From positions 1 to 64,000 of the forward strand of contig JACKEL010000017.1 in assembly GCA_020632975.1 (NCBI GenBank): a stretch of 64,000 bases of DNA, given 5' to 3'. Below are positions 32,428 through 40,770 of the stretch, in pieces. The notes under the pieces were generated by a model. It was not told where the DNA came from. It was given only the letters and a program-made list of their open reading frames with translations, and did no database searches. The DNA is from Myxococcales bacterium (GTDB lineage Bacteria; Myxococcota_C; UBA6777). Positions within the stretch are counted from its first letter, which is position 1, and every line of letters begins with the position of its first letter. The position numbers were made by a program, and so were the translations under genes.

Positions 32428-32466
32428 GAAGGGGAATCCCCGTCCTTTAGGCCGGGGAGGAGGTCA
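32428..32466 (+). ncRNA. Predicted right end and omegaRNA scaffold 3' end
   Basis: Directly after the tnpB stop, CCCCG (32438-32442) pairs with CGGGG (32453-32457) and the inner TCC/GG continue the stem, ending in AGGAGGTCAA. This is the classic right-end hairpin of IS1341-type elements. In studied TnpBs the scaffold extends back into the tnpB 3' end, and the guide is the sequence just past the element, here starting AATAAAAAATAGCG or one base later. Assigned by analogy. Confidence 0.55.
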
Positions 32467-32908
32467 ATAAAAAATAGCGTTCTCTTGGGACGAAGCCACA
32501 GCGACGGTAAAGAGCTTGCGCTTGTGGATCATCGCGACGCACCTCAAGATGCATCGCGACGACTTGGAACGCTTTGGCCTCTTTTTCAAGCAAAAGGATC
32601 GCTTGTCTTCCCAAGCCTTTCCCCCGATATTCGGGCAACAAAAACACCTCATCGACAAAGGCATCGCGCCCACCAAACTCCACGCTGTAACCAAACGCCA
32701 AGATCAGATAACCCGCGCATTTTTCTTGGTATTGAATCAACCAGATCGCGGCGGGTCCATCTTCCTCTAGGCATGGGGAGATCGCGCGCTTTCGGCTTTC
32801 TGGGGTGTGCTGAATCGCAAAAAGTGCGTGAAAAGCCTCCACCATCTCCAAAAGCAAAGGGGCATCTTTCTTTCCTGCCCGAACCAAGCTGACATCCATA
32901 TCGCTCAT
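32447..32908 (-). CDS. GNAT-family N-acetyltransferase, 3' end supplied by the TnpB element
   Basis: A 153-residue GNAT domain. Motif A is FVDEVFLLPEYRGKGLGRQAI (about 98-118), with the acetyl-CoA-binding RGKGLG; the terminal ALYRRCGFVPRERYF is the usual beta6-beta7 end. The ATG at 32908 has AGGAG about eight bases upstream; an upstream extension to 33025 lacks family character. The last residues (LTSSPA) and the stop codon at 32447-32449 lie within the TnpB right-end hairpin, so the element has replaced the native 3' end. The fold core is intact and the enzyme may still work. Substrate unknown. Confidence 0.85.
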   Translation of the reverse strand: MSDMDVSLVRAGKKDAPLLLEMVEAFHALFAIQHTPESRKRAISPCLEEDGPAAIWLIQYQEKCAGYLILAFGYSVEFGGRDAFVDEVFLLPEYRGKGLGRQAILLLEKEAKAFQVVAMHLEVRRDDPQAQALYRRCGFVPRERYFLLTSSPA

Positions 32909-33082
32909 GCAAAAAACTCCTGTAACAAACTGCTGTGCAACTCTTTTGCTGCTTCGCTCGCAAAGCACGTCTGATCTGACGCGTCTTTCGATTTGATGCA
33001 GATCAAAGGAGATCTCTTCTCTCACCGCTACAGTGAACCATCAAGGCTCGATCTCTACAGAAGCGAAGATAGGAGCGGACGC

Positions 33083-36000
33083 ATGGAATCTAACGAACGT
33101 TACGCAACGATGGATGGAAACGAGGCGGCAGCGAGCATTGCTTACAAATGCAATGAAGTGATCGCGATCTATCCCATCACCCCCTCATCCCCCATGGGTG
33201 AACTCTCGGATACTTGGGCCTCTCAGGGACAAACGAATATCTGGGGCGAAGTCCCCCGCATCCAAGAGATGCAAAGCGAGGGGGGGGCAGCAGGTGCCGT
33301 CCACGGGGCATTACAGGGCGGGGCACTCACAACGACCTTCACAGCGAGCCAAGGCTTGCTTTTGATGTTGCCCAACATGTTCAAGATCGCGGGAGAACTC
33401 ACAAGCGCAGTCTTCCATATCGCAGCGCGTTCTGTGGCGACCCATGCCCTTTCGATCTTTGGCGATCACAGCGACGTGATGGCAGCACGCTCGACAGCAT
33501 GGCCGATGCTTTTTTCTGGATCAATCCAAGAAGTCCATGACATGGCCTTGATCGCACAAGCCAGCACGCTGAAAGCACGCCTTCCTTTTCTCCATATCTT
33601 CGATGGATTCCGCACTTCCCACGAAGTCATGAAGATCGAGCGCATCTCTGATCAGATCATCCGCAAGATGATCGACGATGAAGACGTCGCAACTCACCGT
33701 CAGCGCGCCCTTTCGCCCGATCATCCTGTGGTTCGAGGGACTGCACAAAACCCCGATGTCTTCTTCCAAAGTCGCGAAGCCGTCAACCGCTTTTATCAAG
33801 CGACCCCCGCGATCGTCCAAGAGATGATGGACCGCTTCGCGGCCCTAACAGGCCGACAGTACCGCCTTTTTGATTACATCGGCCCCAAGGACCCCGAACG
33901 CGTCGTGATCTTGATGGGCTCAGGGGCCGAGACCGCAGAAGAAACCGTCGAAGCACTCAACCAACAGGGCCTTTCTGTGGGCTTGATCAAGACCCGACTG
34001 TTTCAGCCTTTTTCGATCAAGCACTTCCTCGACATCCTCCCTGCCAGCGTAAAAAAGATCGCTGTGTTGGATCGCACCAAAGACCCCGCCTCTTTGGGAG
34101 AACCCCTCTACGAAAGCATCGTGTCTGCGCTTTTCGAGGCCTACCAGTCAGGGCAACATGCCTCTCTTCCCACGATCATTGGCGGTCGTTATGGCTTGGG
34201 CTCCAAAGAGTTTACGCCCCGCATGGTCAAAGCGGTCTTTGAAGAACTCGATCAGCCCCAACCCAAGCGGCATTTTAGCGTAGGGATCGTGGATGACGTC
34301 ACAAACAACAGCTTGTTGGGCGATCCCGACTTCTCGCTCTCTCACGAAGGTGCGACCCAAGCGATGTTTTGGGGCCTTGGTTCAGATGGAACGGTTGGCG
34401 CAAACAAAAACAGCATCAAGATCATCGGCGAAGCCACAGACCTTTACGCGCAGGGATATTTTGTTTACGACTCCAAAAAGTCGGGCGCACGGACGATATC
34501 TCACTTGCGCTTTGGTCCCAAACCGATCAAAAGTACCTATCTTATCGAACTAGCCGACTTTGTAGGCGTTCACCAGTTTGGACATCTCGACAAGTATCCG
34601 ATCCTCGACTCCGCCAAAGAAGGCGCGACCTTGTTGCTCAATAGTCCCTTCCCTGCGGAAGAAACGTGGGAACAACTCGCACGCCCGATTCAAGAACAGA
34701 TCATCGCTCGCAATATCCGCATCTTTGTCGTCGATGGATACAAGATCGCCCAGTCTCTCGGGCTGGGCAATCGCATCAACACGATCATGCAAGCGTGCTT
34801 CTTTTCGCTATGCAATGTCATCCCCCTCGAAGAAGCGGTCCTTCGCATCAAAAAAGCGATCCAAAAGACCTACGGAAAACGCGGTGCTTTCGTCCTGCGA
34901 AAAAATGAGCAGGCTGTGGACAAAGCGCTTGAGTCGATCTACGAAGTCGAGATCCCCAAAGAGATAACATCCCAAAAGACCTTGCCACCGACCGTTTCGA
35001 CACGTGCCCCCGCTTTTGTACAAGAAGTCACAGCAGCCATGATCGCAGGCAAAGGCGACGCACTCCCCGTAAGCGCCCTTCCCATCGATGGAACCTACCC
35101 TCTCAGCACCGCACAATGGGAAAAACGCAACCTCGCCCTCTCCATCCCCGTTTGGGAGCCCGATCTTTGTATCCAATGCGGAAAATGCGTGATGGTTTGC
35201 CCCCATGCGGTCATCCGTGCGAAACGTTACGAACCTTCCGCCCTTGAAGGTGCACCCGAAAGCTTCAAAAGCACGTCCGCGCGATGGAAAGAAGCCAAAG
35301 ACCAACAGTACACCATCCAAGTTTCTGCGGATGACTGTACAGGATGCACGCTTTGCGTTGAGATCTGCCCAGTCAAAGACAAGAGCAAGGTCAGTCGAAA
35401 AGCCCTGAATATGGAGCCCCAACGCGATCGCCGCGAACAAGAAAGCGCCAACTGGTCCTTCTTTGAAGCGATCCCAGATACACCACGCGAACAACTCCAC
35501 ACCAACAAACTCAAAGATGTGCAGCTTTTGCAGCCACTGTTCGAGTTTTCGGGGGCTTGCGCAGGCTGTGGAGAGACCCCCTATCTTCGTTTGATGAGCC
35601 AACTCTTTGGCGATCGTTCGTTGGTCGCCAATGCCACGGGATGTTCGAGTATCTATGGCGGGAACCTCCCCACGACCCCTTGGCGCACAAACGCCGCGGG
35701 TCGAGGTCCCGCTTGGAGCAACTCACTCTTCGAAGACAACGCCGAGTTTGGTCTAGGTATGCGCCTCGCCATCGATCAGCAACACACCTACGCCCTTCAG
35801 TTGGTACAGAAAAAGTCTGACCTCCTTGGAAGCGAACTTACAGAAGGGCTTCTCGCCCCACAGAACCGCGATGATCAGTCTCTCACCAACCAACGAGAGC
35901 GCGTCGCCCAACTCAAGCAAAAGCTCCAAGGGCAAGAAGACGCAGCATCGCGCGACCTGCTAGAACTTGCAGATACGCTTGTCCCTCGTGATGTTTGGAT

Positions 36001-36661
36001 CGTGGGTGGTGACGGTTGGGCCTATGACATCGGATTTGGTGGCCTCGATCACGTCCTCGCTTCGGGCCAAAACATCAATGTCCTCGTTCTTGATACAGAG
36101 GTGTACTCCAACACGGGCGGTCAGTCTTCCAAAGCTACGCCGCGCGGGGCCGTCGCAAAGTTCGCAGCAGCGGGCAAACGTACCCCCAAAAAAGACCTTG
36201 GGATGCTCGCGATGAGCTACAAGTCGATCTATGTTGCAAGCGTATCCATGGGGGCGGACGAAGCCCAAACCCTCAAAGCCTTCCGCGAAGCTGAAGCCTA
36301 CGATGGACCTTCGTTGATCATCGCTTACAGCCCTTGTATCGCCCATGGTATCGACATGACACGCGTACTTGAACAACAACAGCTCGCGGTAAGCTCGGGC
36401 TATTGGCTGCTGTATCGCTTTGATCCCACGCGGATCGACGCAGGGCAAAATCCCCTACAAATCGACTGCAAAGCCCCCAGTACACCGCTCAAACAGTACC
36501 TCTATAACGAGCTACGTTATCGTATGCTTACCCAAAGCCAACCCGAAGTGGCTGCGATGCTTTTACGAGAACTCGAAGAAGATATCCGCCATCGTTGGGA
36601 GCAATACGACCAACTCGCCCATCTCCCCAACCAAGAGCCGCCGACTTCGCAGCCCGCTTAA
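33083..36661 (+). CDS. nifJ: Pyruvate:ferredoxin (flavodoxin) oxidoreductase
   Basis: A single-chain PFOR of 1192 residues from the ATG at 33083 (AGGAG eight bases upstream). It converts pyruvate and CoA to acetyl-CoA, CO2 and reduced ferredoxin/flavodoxin. Domain order: pyrimidine/PP domain (TMDGNEAAASIAYKCNEVIAIYPITPSSPM at the N-terminus, split here as TMDGNEAAASIAY and AIYPITPSSPM), a transketolase-C-like domain, the gamma domain with GLGSDGTVGANKNSIKIIG, two 4Fe-4S motifs (CIQCGKCVMVCP and CTGCTLCVEICP), then the TPP domain (ACAGCGETPYLR, NATGCSSIYGG, IVGGDGWAYDIGFGGLDHV, DTEVYSNTGGQ). All are intact. It indicates low-potential ferredoxin metabolism and at least microaerobic or anaerobic capacity. 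Confidence 0.97.
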   Translation: MESNERYATMDGNEAAASIAYKCNEVIAIYPITPSSPMGELSDTWASQGQTNIWGEVPRIQEMQSEGGAAGAVHGALQGGALTTTFTASQGLLLMLPNMFKIAGELTSAVFHIAARSVATHALSIFGDHSDVMAARSTAWPMLFSGSIQEVHDMALIAQASTLKARLPFLHIFDGFRTSHEVMKIERISDQIIRKMIDDEDVATHRQRALSPDHPVVRGTAQNPDVFFQSREAVNRFYQATPAIVQEMMDRFAALTGRQYRLFDYIGPKDPERVVILMGSGAETAEETVEALNQQGLSVGLIKTRLFQPFSIKHFLDILPASVKKIAVLDRTKDPASLGEPLYESIVSALFEAYQSGQHASLPTIIGGRYGLGSKEFTPRMVKAVFEELDQPQPKRHFSVGIVDDVTNNSLLGDPDFSLSHEGATQAMFWGLGSDGTVGANKNSIKIIGEATDLYAQGYFVYDSKKSGARTISHLRFGPKPIKSTYLIELADFVGVHQFGHLDKYPILDSAKEGATLLLNSPFPAEETWEQLARPIQEQIIARNIRIFVVDGYKIAQSLGLGNRINTIMQACFFSLCNVIPLEEAVLRIKKAIQKTYGKRGAFVLRKNEQAVDKALESIYEVEIPKEITSQKTLPPTVSTRAPAFVQEVTAAMIAGKGDALPVSALPIDGTYPLSTAQWEKRNLALSIPVWEPDLCIQCGKCVMVCPHAVIRAKRYEPSALEGAPESFKSTSARWKEAKDQQYTIQVSADDCTGCTLCVEICPVKDKSKVSRKALNMEPQRDRREQESANWSFFEAIPDTPREQLHTNKLKDVQLLQPLFEFSGACAGCGETPYLRLMSQLFGDRSLVANATGCSSIYGGNLPTTPWRTNAAGRGPAWSNSLFEDNAEFGLGMRLAIDQQHTYALQLVQKKSDLLGSELTEGLLAPQNRDDQSLTNQRERVAQLKQKLQGQEDAASRDLLELADTLVPRDVWIVGGDGWAYDIGFGGLDHVLASGQNINVLVLDTEVYSNTGGQSSKATPRGAVAKFAAAGKRTPKKDLGMLAMSYKSIYVASVSMGADEAQTLKAFREAEAYDGPSLIIAYSPCIAHGIDMTRVLEQQQLAVSSGYWLLYRFDPTRIDAGQNPLQIDCKAPSTPLKQYLYNELRYRMLTQSQPEVAAMLLRELEEDIRHRWEQYDQLAHLPNQEPPTSQPA

Positions 36662-36677
36662 ACGAGGAGCAGAGATC

Positions 36678-37691
36678 ATGGACCTCAAAACGAAATATCT
36701 TGGGATGAATCTCGCACATCCCCTAGTACCGTCTGCTTCGCCTCTATCGCATAGCCTTGATGGTTTGCGCAAGCTCGAAGATGCGGGTGCTTCCGCAGTG
36801 GTGATGTTTTCACTGTTTGAAGAACAACTGCAAATCGAGTCAGAGTCGCTTCATCATCTGCTCGACTATGGAAAAGAAAGCGTGGGCGAAGTCACGTCTT
36901 ATTGGCCCGAACTCCCCGAATATGCGACGGGTCCCGATCAATATTTGGAGTTGATCAATCGAGCCAAAGAAACACTCGACATCCCCATCATCGCGAGCCT
37001 CAACTGCAATTCCTTGGGTGGCTGGATCGAGTTTGCCCAACTGATCGAAGAAGCGGGCGCCAACGCCCTCGAACTCAACATCTACCACATCCCAACAGAC
37101 CCAACGGTCTCCGCAAGCGAGCAAGAAGCCCAATACATCGAGATGATCAAGTCTGTGCGAGCCCATACATCCCTGCCTCTCGCAGTCAAACTTCATCCAT
37201 TCTTTTCGTCGCTTCCGCACATGGCCCATCAACTCGCCCAACATGGCGCAGATGGCCTTGTCTTGTTCAACCGTTTCTATCAGCCTGACTTTGATCTAGA
37301 AGCCCTTGAAGTCGCGCCCAAACTCGTGTTGAGCACCACAGATGAGCTGCGCCTACCCCTTTGGTGGACGTCCATCCTCTATGGAAAAGTCAATGCGGAT
37401 CTTGCGATCACTTCGGGGATTCACGATCACTTGGGTGCATTAAAAGCGATGATGGCGGGCGCGCGGATCGCGATGATGGCTTCTGAACTTCTACGCAACG
37501 GGCTCGGTCGTATCCGCGCCATCCTCCAAGATATCCAACGTTGGATGGAAGAACACGAGTACGAATCCATTCAACAGATGCAGGGCAGCATGAGTCACCA
37601 AAATGTCCGTGTACCCGAAGCTTTCGAGCGCGTCAATTACATGCGTGTGTTGCGCTCCTACAACGATGATCCCACAGGACAGTCTTGGTGA
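36678..37691 (+). CDS. Dihydroorotate dehydrogenase-like flavoprotein, nifJ partner
   Basis: A 337-residue TIM-barrel flavin protein starting MDLKTKYLGMNLAHPLVPSA, typical of the DHOD-like family (PF01180). It has ASLNCNSLGGW (FMN phosphate side), ALELNIYHIP, AVKLHPFFSSLP (Lys for FMN) and a C-terminal ITSGIHDHLGALKAMMAGA phosphate loop. The DHOD catalytic Ser/Cys loop is not obvious. GAGGAG lies about ten bases before the ATG and 16 bases after the nifJ stop, so this is an operon. DHOD-like genes next to nifJ recur in many bacteria (from memory). True pyrimidine synthesis is not implied; an electron-transfer or pyridine-reductive role linked to PFOR is more likely. Confidence 0.88.
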   Translation: MDLKTKYLGMNLAHPLVPSASPLSHSLDGLRKLEDAGASAVVMFSLFEEQLQIESESLHHLLDYGKESVGEVTSYWPELPEYATGPDQYLELINRAKETLDIPIIASLNCNSLGGWIEFAQLIEEAGANALELNIYHIPTDPTVSASEQEAQYIEMIKSVRAHTSLPLAVKLHPFFSSLPHMAHQLAQHGADGLVLFNRFYQPDFDLEALEVAPKLVLSTTDELRLPLWWTSILYGKVNADLAITSGIHDHLGALKAMMAGARIAMMASELLRNGLGRIRAILQDIQRWMEEHEYESIQQMQGSMSHQNVRVPEAFERVNYMRVLRSYNDDPTGQSW

Positions 37692-37694
37692 TCG

Positions 37695-38186
37695 TTAGGC
37701 TTTGGGTTGGGGCATCCGTGCTTGTCGCACCACAAGGTCGAGAAGCGAACTGGAGATCAGTTGGGATCGGGGATCAAGTTCAAGTTGACTCACAGGCACC
37801 CCAAGCGTCGTTCCACACGAGAAAAACACTGTGCAAATCAGCTCACGCGGTTGGTTGATCGAGCGGATAAAGCTGGTGATCACACCCACCCGCCCAGTAA
37901 ACTCGTGGCGTGGGGTGAGGATGCGCACGCGATCATGAAGCAAAAAAGGAAAGTCTTCTTGGGGATTTGCGTGGGCTCGTGAAAGCGGAACCAACGCAGG
38001 GCGCTTGGGGGGAGGCACTTTGGCGGCAGGAACCCGTGAAGTCGTGCCACGTTTCACCAAGACGCGTGTGTTCGAAGAACTGAGGGGTTGTGTATTCGGA
38101 GAAGAAGGAACAAAAGAAAATGCGGGCATCTGGGGAATGGTCAAATCATCATCATACATATCTTCAACATCATAAGAACGAAACAT
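37695..38186 (-). CDS. Small protein with KOW/SH3-like segment, function unknown
   Basis: A 163-residue protein. The N-terminal 80 residues are Pro/Ser/Thr-rich and probably disordered. A compact segment follows (about 82-140), DRVRILTPRHEFTGRVGVITSFI, which resembles KOW/SH3-like beta-barrels that bind nucleic acid or ribosomal proteins. There is no signal peptide. It ends three bases from the convergent nifJ-partner gene. Its upstream region has a TTTAGGG/CCCTAAA dyad (38267-38289). The function is unassigned. Confidence 0.65.
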   Translation of the reverse strand: MFRSYDVEDMYDDDLTIPQMPAFSFVPSSPNTQPLSSSNTRVLVKRGTTSRVPAAKVPPPKRPALVPLSRAHANPQEDFPFLLHDRVRILTPRHEFTGRVGVITSFIRSINQPRELICTVFFSCGTTLGVPVSQLELDPRSQLISSSLLDLVVRQARMPQPKA

Positions 38187-38266
38187 GCTTACGCTCCTCT
38201 ACATATCTAGAATAAGCCACCTCCTTTTTCGCAGCTTTTTTCACGGACGTCACTTTTTTGTCTCTT

Positions 38267-38289
38267 TTTAGGGAGATACACCCCCTAAA
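38267..38289. promoter_or_regulatory. 7-bp inverted repeat in upstream region
   Basis: TTTAGGG (38267-38273) and CCCTAAA (38283-38289) flank nine bases, about 80 bases upstream of the minus-strand start at 38186. A second dyad GGACGT/ACGTCC spans about 38299-38320. They may be operator or leader structure. Neither has a U-tract in the right direction for a terminator. Confidence 0.35.
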
Positions 38290-38388
38290 GATAGGATAGG
38301 ACGTGCTAAAACCAACGTCCTCCACAGCGCTTCGCAAGCAACCTCGCTCCACCCAAAGAGAGCTTTTTCTCCATGCGACAAAAGACGC

Positions 38389-40182
38389 TTATTTGAGCGC
38401 ATAAAGTTGATTGCAGATCTGCGCAAACAACACACCTTCATGGACAGCGGGGGTGCAGTCCCAAGAAAACTCTTGTTTCTCGCGGCCCAACGCACCATCC
38501 ATAAAATAATCCATCTTCCCAAGCCGCCAAAGCTCCCGTCCAGTCGAGAGATCCACCGCAACCAACTCTCTCTTCGACCACGATCCGTCTTCCACCAAGA
38601 TCGCATAGACAGTGTCCCCTGCGATGGTCACCCCACCATGTCCTATCGAATAAGGTGCTTGGAAGCCTTTGACTTCATACGTCCATCGCAGCGATCCATC
38701 CAAGAGATTCAGTGCTCGCAAACGCCCTTGTCCATCGCGACCAACCAAGATATCTTGGCTCGCAGCCAAAGGCCCGTTCCCTGTGCTGTATCCTGTATCT
38801 TCATCGAACTTTGCTTTCCAACGAAGACGCCCATCCTGACGAGACAAAGCTTGCAGATACGGCCCACCATCCGCCCCTGTCACAACGAGATCTTCGTACA
38901 CCAAGACCCCACGGTGCCCCAAAGGAAACTCCGTTGCAGCGGCCTCCCAGATCACGCGTCTTTCTTTGCTTGCTTCCAAAGCGATGGCTTTACCGCCCGC
39001 CACAAAAAACAGCACCCCATCTTTGTAAGCCAAGCCATCATAAATCTTTCCTTCAAACTTGAAGCTCCAAGCCTTTCGACCAGAGGCCCGATTGATCGCG
39101 CTTAGCGCTCCTTTGCCCAAGGCATAACACATCTCGCCCACGACAACAGGCGCACTTTGTTGAAGCCCACTGAACTTTGAAAGCCAGCGCTCTTCACCCG
39201 TGGCCGCGTCAAGCGCGTGGATGCCTTTGTTGGAACCCATGTAGATCACACCATCAGCGATACAAGCTTGTCCGATCGGCCATCCTTGCGACGATGTGAT
39301 CTCTCGACTCCAACGAAGCGTCCCATCCAAAGCCACGACAGAGGCGCGTAGCGAATAACTGGACTCGCTCACAAAAAGAAACCCATCCCCCACGACAGGC
39401 GAACCACCCCACTCTGAACCACTGATGCCCGCATTCTCTGCATACCACAGCACCTTGGGCTTTTTGCGCGGTCCATCCACTGGGTAAGCATTCGAGCGCC
39501 CTTGCTCCGCCCCAAAACAAAACACATCCCCTGCGGTTGTACCGCTCGATACCTCCGTTGCATCCGCCACATTCGCAGCATCGCCAGATGCCCCTGTCAC
39601 ATCCGTGGCTTGCGTGGCTTCCTCAAGCGTCTCTGTGGCTTCATACAAAGCAAGCTGCTCTGTAAAAGCATCATTTGCTTCCTTCATCAACTTAACGAAA
39701 GCATCGTTCGTTGTGGGGCGTTCATCAAACCAACAAAGGTTGGCGATCACGCAAGTTCCCTCATGGTCGTAGGCACCCACGCGCGGTAGATCTTTTGCGA
39801 GCCGACGTTTGCGCTCTTCAAGTTCAAAGTCGCCCGTATATTCGTAGGTTTCTTTGGGGTTCTCTGAAAAGACCAACTGACCCGCTTCTAGGCCAGGAAA
39901 GTCCGAATAGAAAACATCCCCATCGACATAATCCGCCCAAAACATCGGCGTATCGAGATGAAGAAGATGGGATATCGCAAACTCATGATCCATCCCTTGG
40001 TACAAAAGGACCCAAGAAGGAGCGGCCCCAGCAGACAAAAAGGGCTGTAGATGCGAAAAGACCGTGCTCTCTAGCACATCACGCGGGACAGATGCACAAG
40101 AAGCCTCCTGCAAAAAAGCAAGCAACGCTGCACCATCTTGAGGTTCCAACGAAAGGACAGACCGAGTAAACACACGACGCAT
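38389..40182 (-). CDS. PQQ-like beta-propeller protein with unknown N-terminal domain
   Basis: A 597-residue protein without a signal peptide. Residues 1-175 form an unknown acidic alpha/beta region; 176-220 is a Glu/Ala/Thr linker. Residues about 235-597 are PQQ/BamB-like propeller blades with repeated G-x-hhhh...G-x-hhALDaxTGxxrW units (for example IHALDAATGEERW, LRALNLLDGSLRW, VAVDLSTGRELWRLG). True PQQ enzymes need periplasmic export and catalytic residues, which are absent, so this is a structural or binding propeller, probably cytoplasmic. TrmO follows upstream on the same strand after 89 bases. Function unknown. Confidence 0.8.
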   Translation of the reverse strand: MRRVFTRSVLSLEPQDGAALLAFLQEASCASVPRDVLESTVFSHLQPFLSAGAAPSWVLLYQGMDHEFAISHLLHLDTPMFWADYVDGDVFYSDFPGLEAGQLVFSENPKETYEYTGDFELEERKRRLAKDLPRVGAYDHEGTCVIANLCWFDERPTTNDAFVKLMKEANDAFTEQLALYEATETLEEATQATDVTGASGDAANVADATEVSSGTTAGDVFCFGAEQGRSNAYPVDGPRKKPKVLWYAENAGISGSEWGGSPVVGDGFLFVSESSYSLRASVVALDGTLRWSREITSSQGWPIGQACIADGVIYMGSNKGIHALDAATGEERWLSKFSGLQQSAPVVVGEMCYALGKGALSAINRASGRKAWSFKFEGKIYDGLAYKDGVLFFVAGGKAIALEASKERRVIWEAAATEFPLGHRGVLVYEDLVVTGADGGPYLQALSRQDGRLRWKAKFDEDTGYSTGNGPLAASQDILVGRDGQGRLRALNLLDGSLRWTYEVKGFQAPYSIGHGGVTIAGDTVYAILVEDGSWSKRELVAVDLSTGRELWRLGKMDYFMDGALGREKQEFSWDCTPAVHEGVLFAQICNQLYALK

Positions 40183-40271
40183 GAAAACCCTCTTTCATCA
40201 AAGCGCGCCGCCAAACGACAAAAAGCGACGCAATATTTCTCTGGATTCAATCTGTTGTGGAGCGGCTTCTC

Positions 40272-40742
40272 TCAGTCCTTTGTGGACCAATACGAACGCA
40301 TGATCTCATGAGACCAATCAGGCTGACGCACCTCACTTCGCGGAAGAAACTCTGCCATGACGGGCTTGAGATCCAACACAGGTGTGCCGTGAATGGCATC
40401 CAACTCAGCGACATAAAGGCGCTTTCCTTCCACCCGAAGGACACGACAGATCGTGCTTCCAAGGCGATTTGGGCGATTCTTCCCACGCTGCGCAAAGATC
40501 CCAATCTTCGGCCAAGATGTATTGTTTCGAGGATGCCGTGCCCCTGAGACGATTTTTTCAGGCTTTACACCATGGAAGAAAAACAACACTTCCACGTGCG
40601 AAAAAGTATCAATCCCCCACAAAGCCTCCTCGCCCAAGTGCTCTGCCAAGACGATGCAGCTCTCCTCACCGCCCCAAAAGTCGTCTTTCGCTTCTTCTCT
40701 TTGCGCTTCCACAAAACCGACAGCTTCCACTTCCCAAGTCAT
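40272..40742 (-). CDS. trmO: tRNA (N6-threonylcarbamoyladenosine37)-methyltransferase TrmO
   Basis: A 156-residue single-domain TrmO/TsaA-family (UPF0066) protein that methylates t6A37 of tRNAs using SAM, on a beta-barrel rather than Rossmann fold. Signature blocks: IDTFSHVEVLFFFHGV, ARHPRNN, GIFAQRGKNRPNRLGSTIC and VAELDAIHGTPVLDLKPV. The C-terminal ~70-residue extension of E. coli TrmO is missing, as in many shorter homologues. AGAGG lies six bases before the ATG. It follows the ADP-ribosylglycohydrolase gene by 28 bases on the same strand, so an operon is likely. Confidence 0.88.
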   Translation of the reverse strand: MTWEVEAVGFVEAQREEAKDDFWGGEESCIVLAEHLGEEALWGIDTFSHVEVLFFFHGVKPEKIVSGARHPRNNTSWPKIGIFAQRGKNRPNRLGSTICRVLRVEGKRLYVAELDAIHGTPVLDLKPVMAEFLPRSEVRQPDWSHEIMRSYWSTKD

Positions 40743-40770
40743 CGCAACCTCTTTTGTTTTTCCCCAAACA

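Larger units (their letters stand above)
31119..32466 (+). mobile_element. IS200/IS605-group element encoding only TnpB
   Basis: A tnpB gene flanked by a right-end hairpin and an upstream hairpin, with no tnpA (Y1 transposase) between them. Such IS1341-type elements rely on a TnpA supplied in trans. The right boundary is set at the GGTCAA after the hairpin (32466). The left boundary is uncertain, because no clear TTGAT-like target motif is visible in 31020-31248. Confidence 0.65.
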
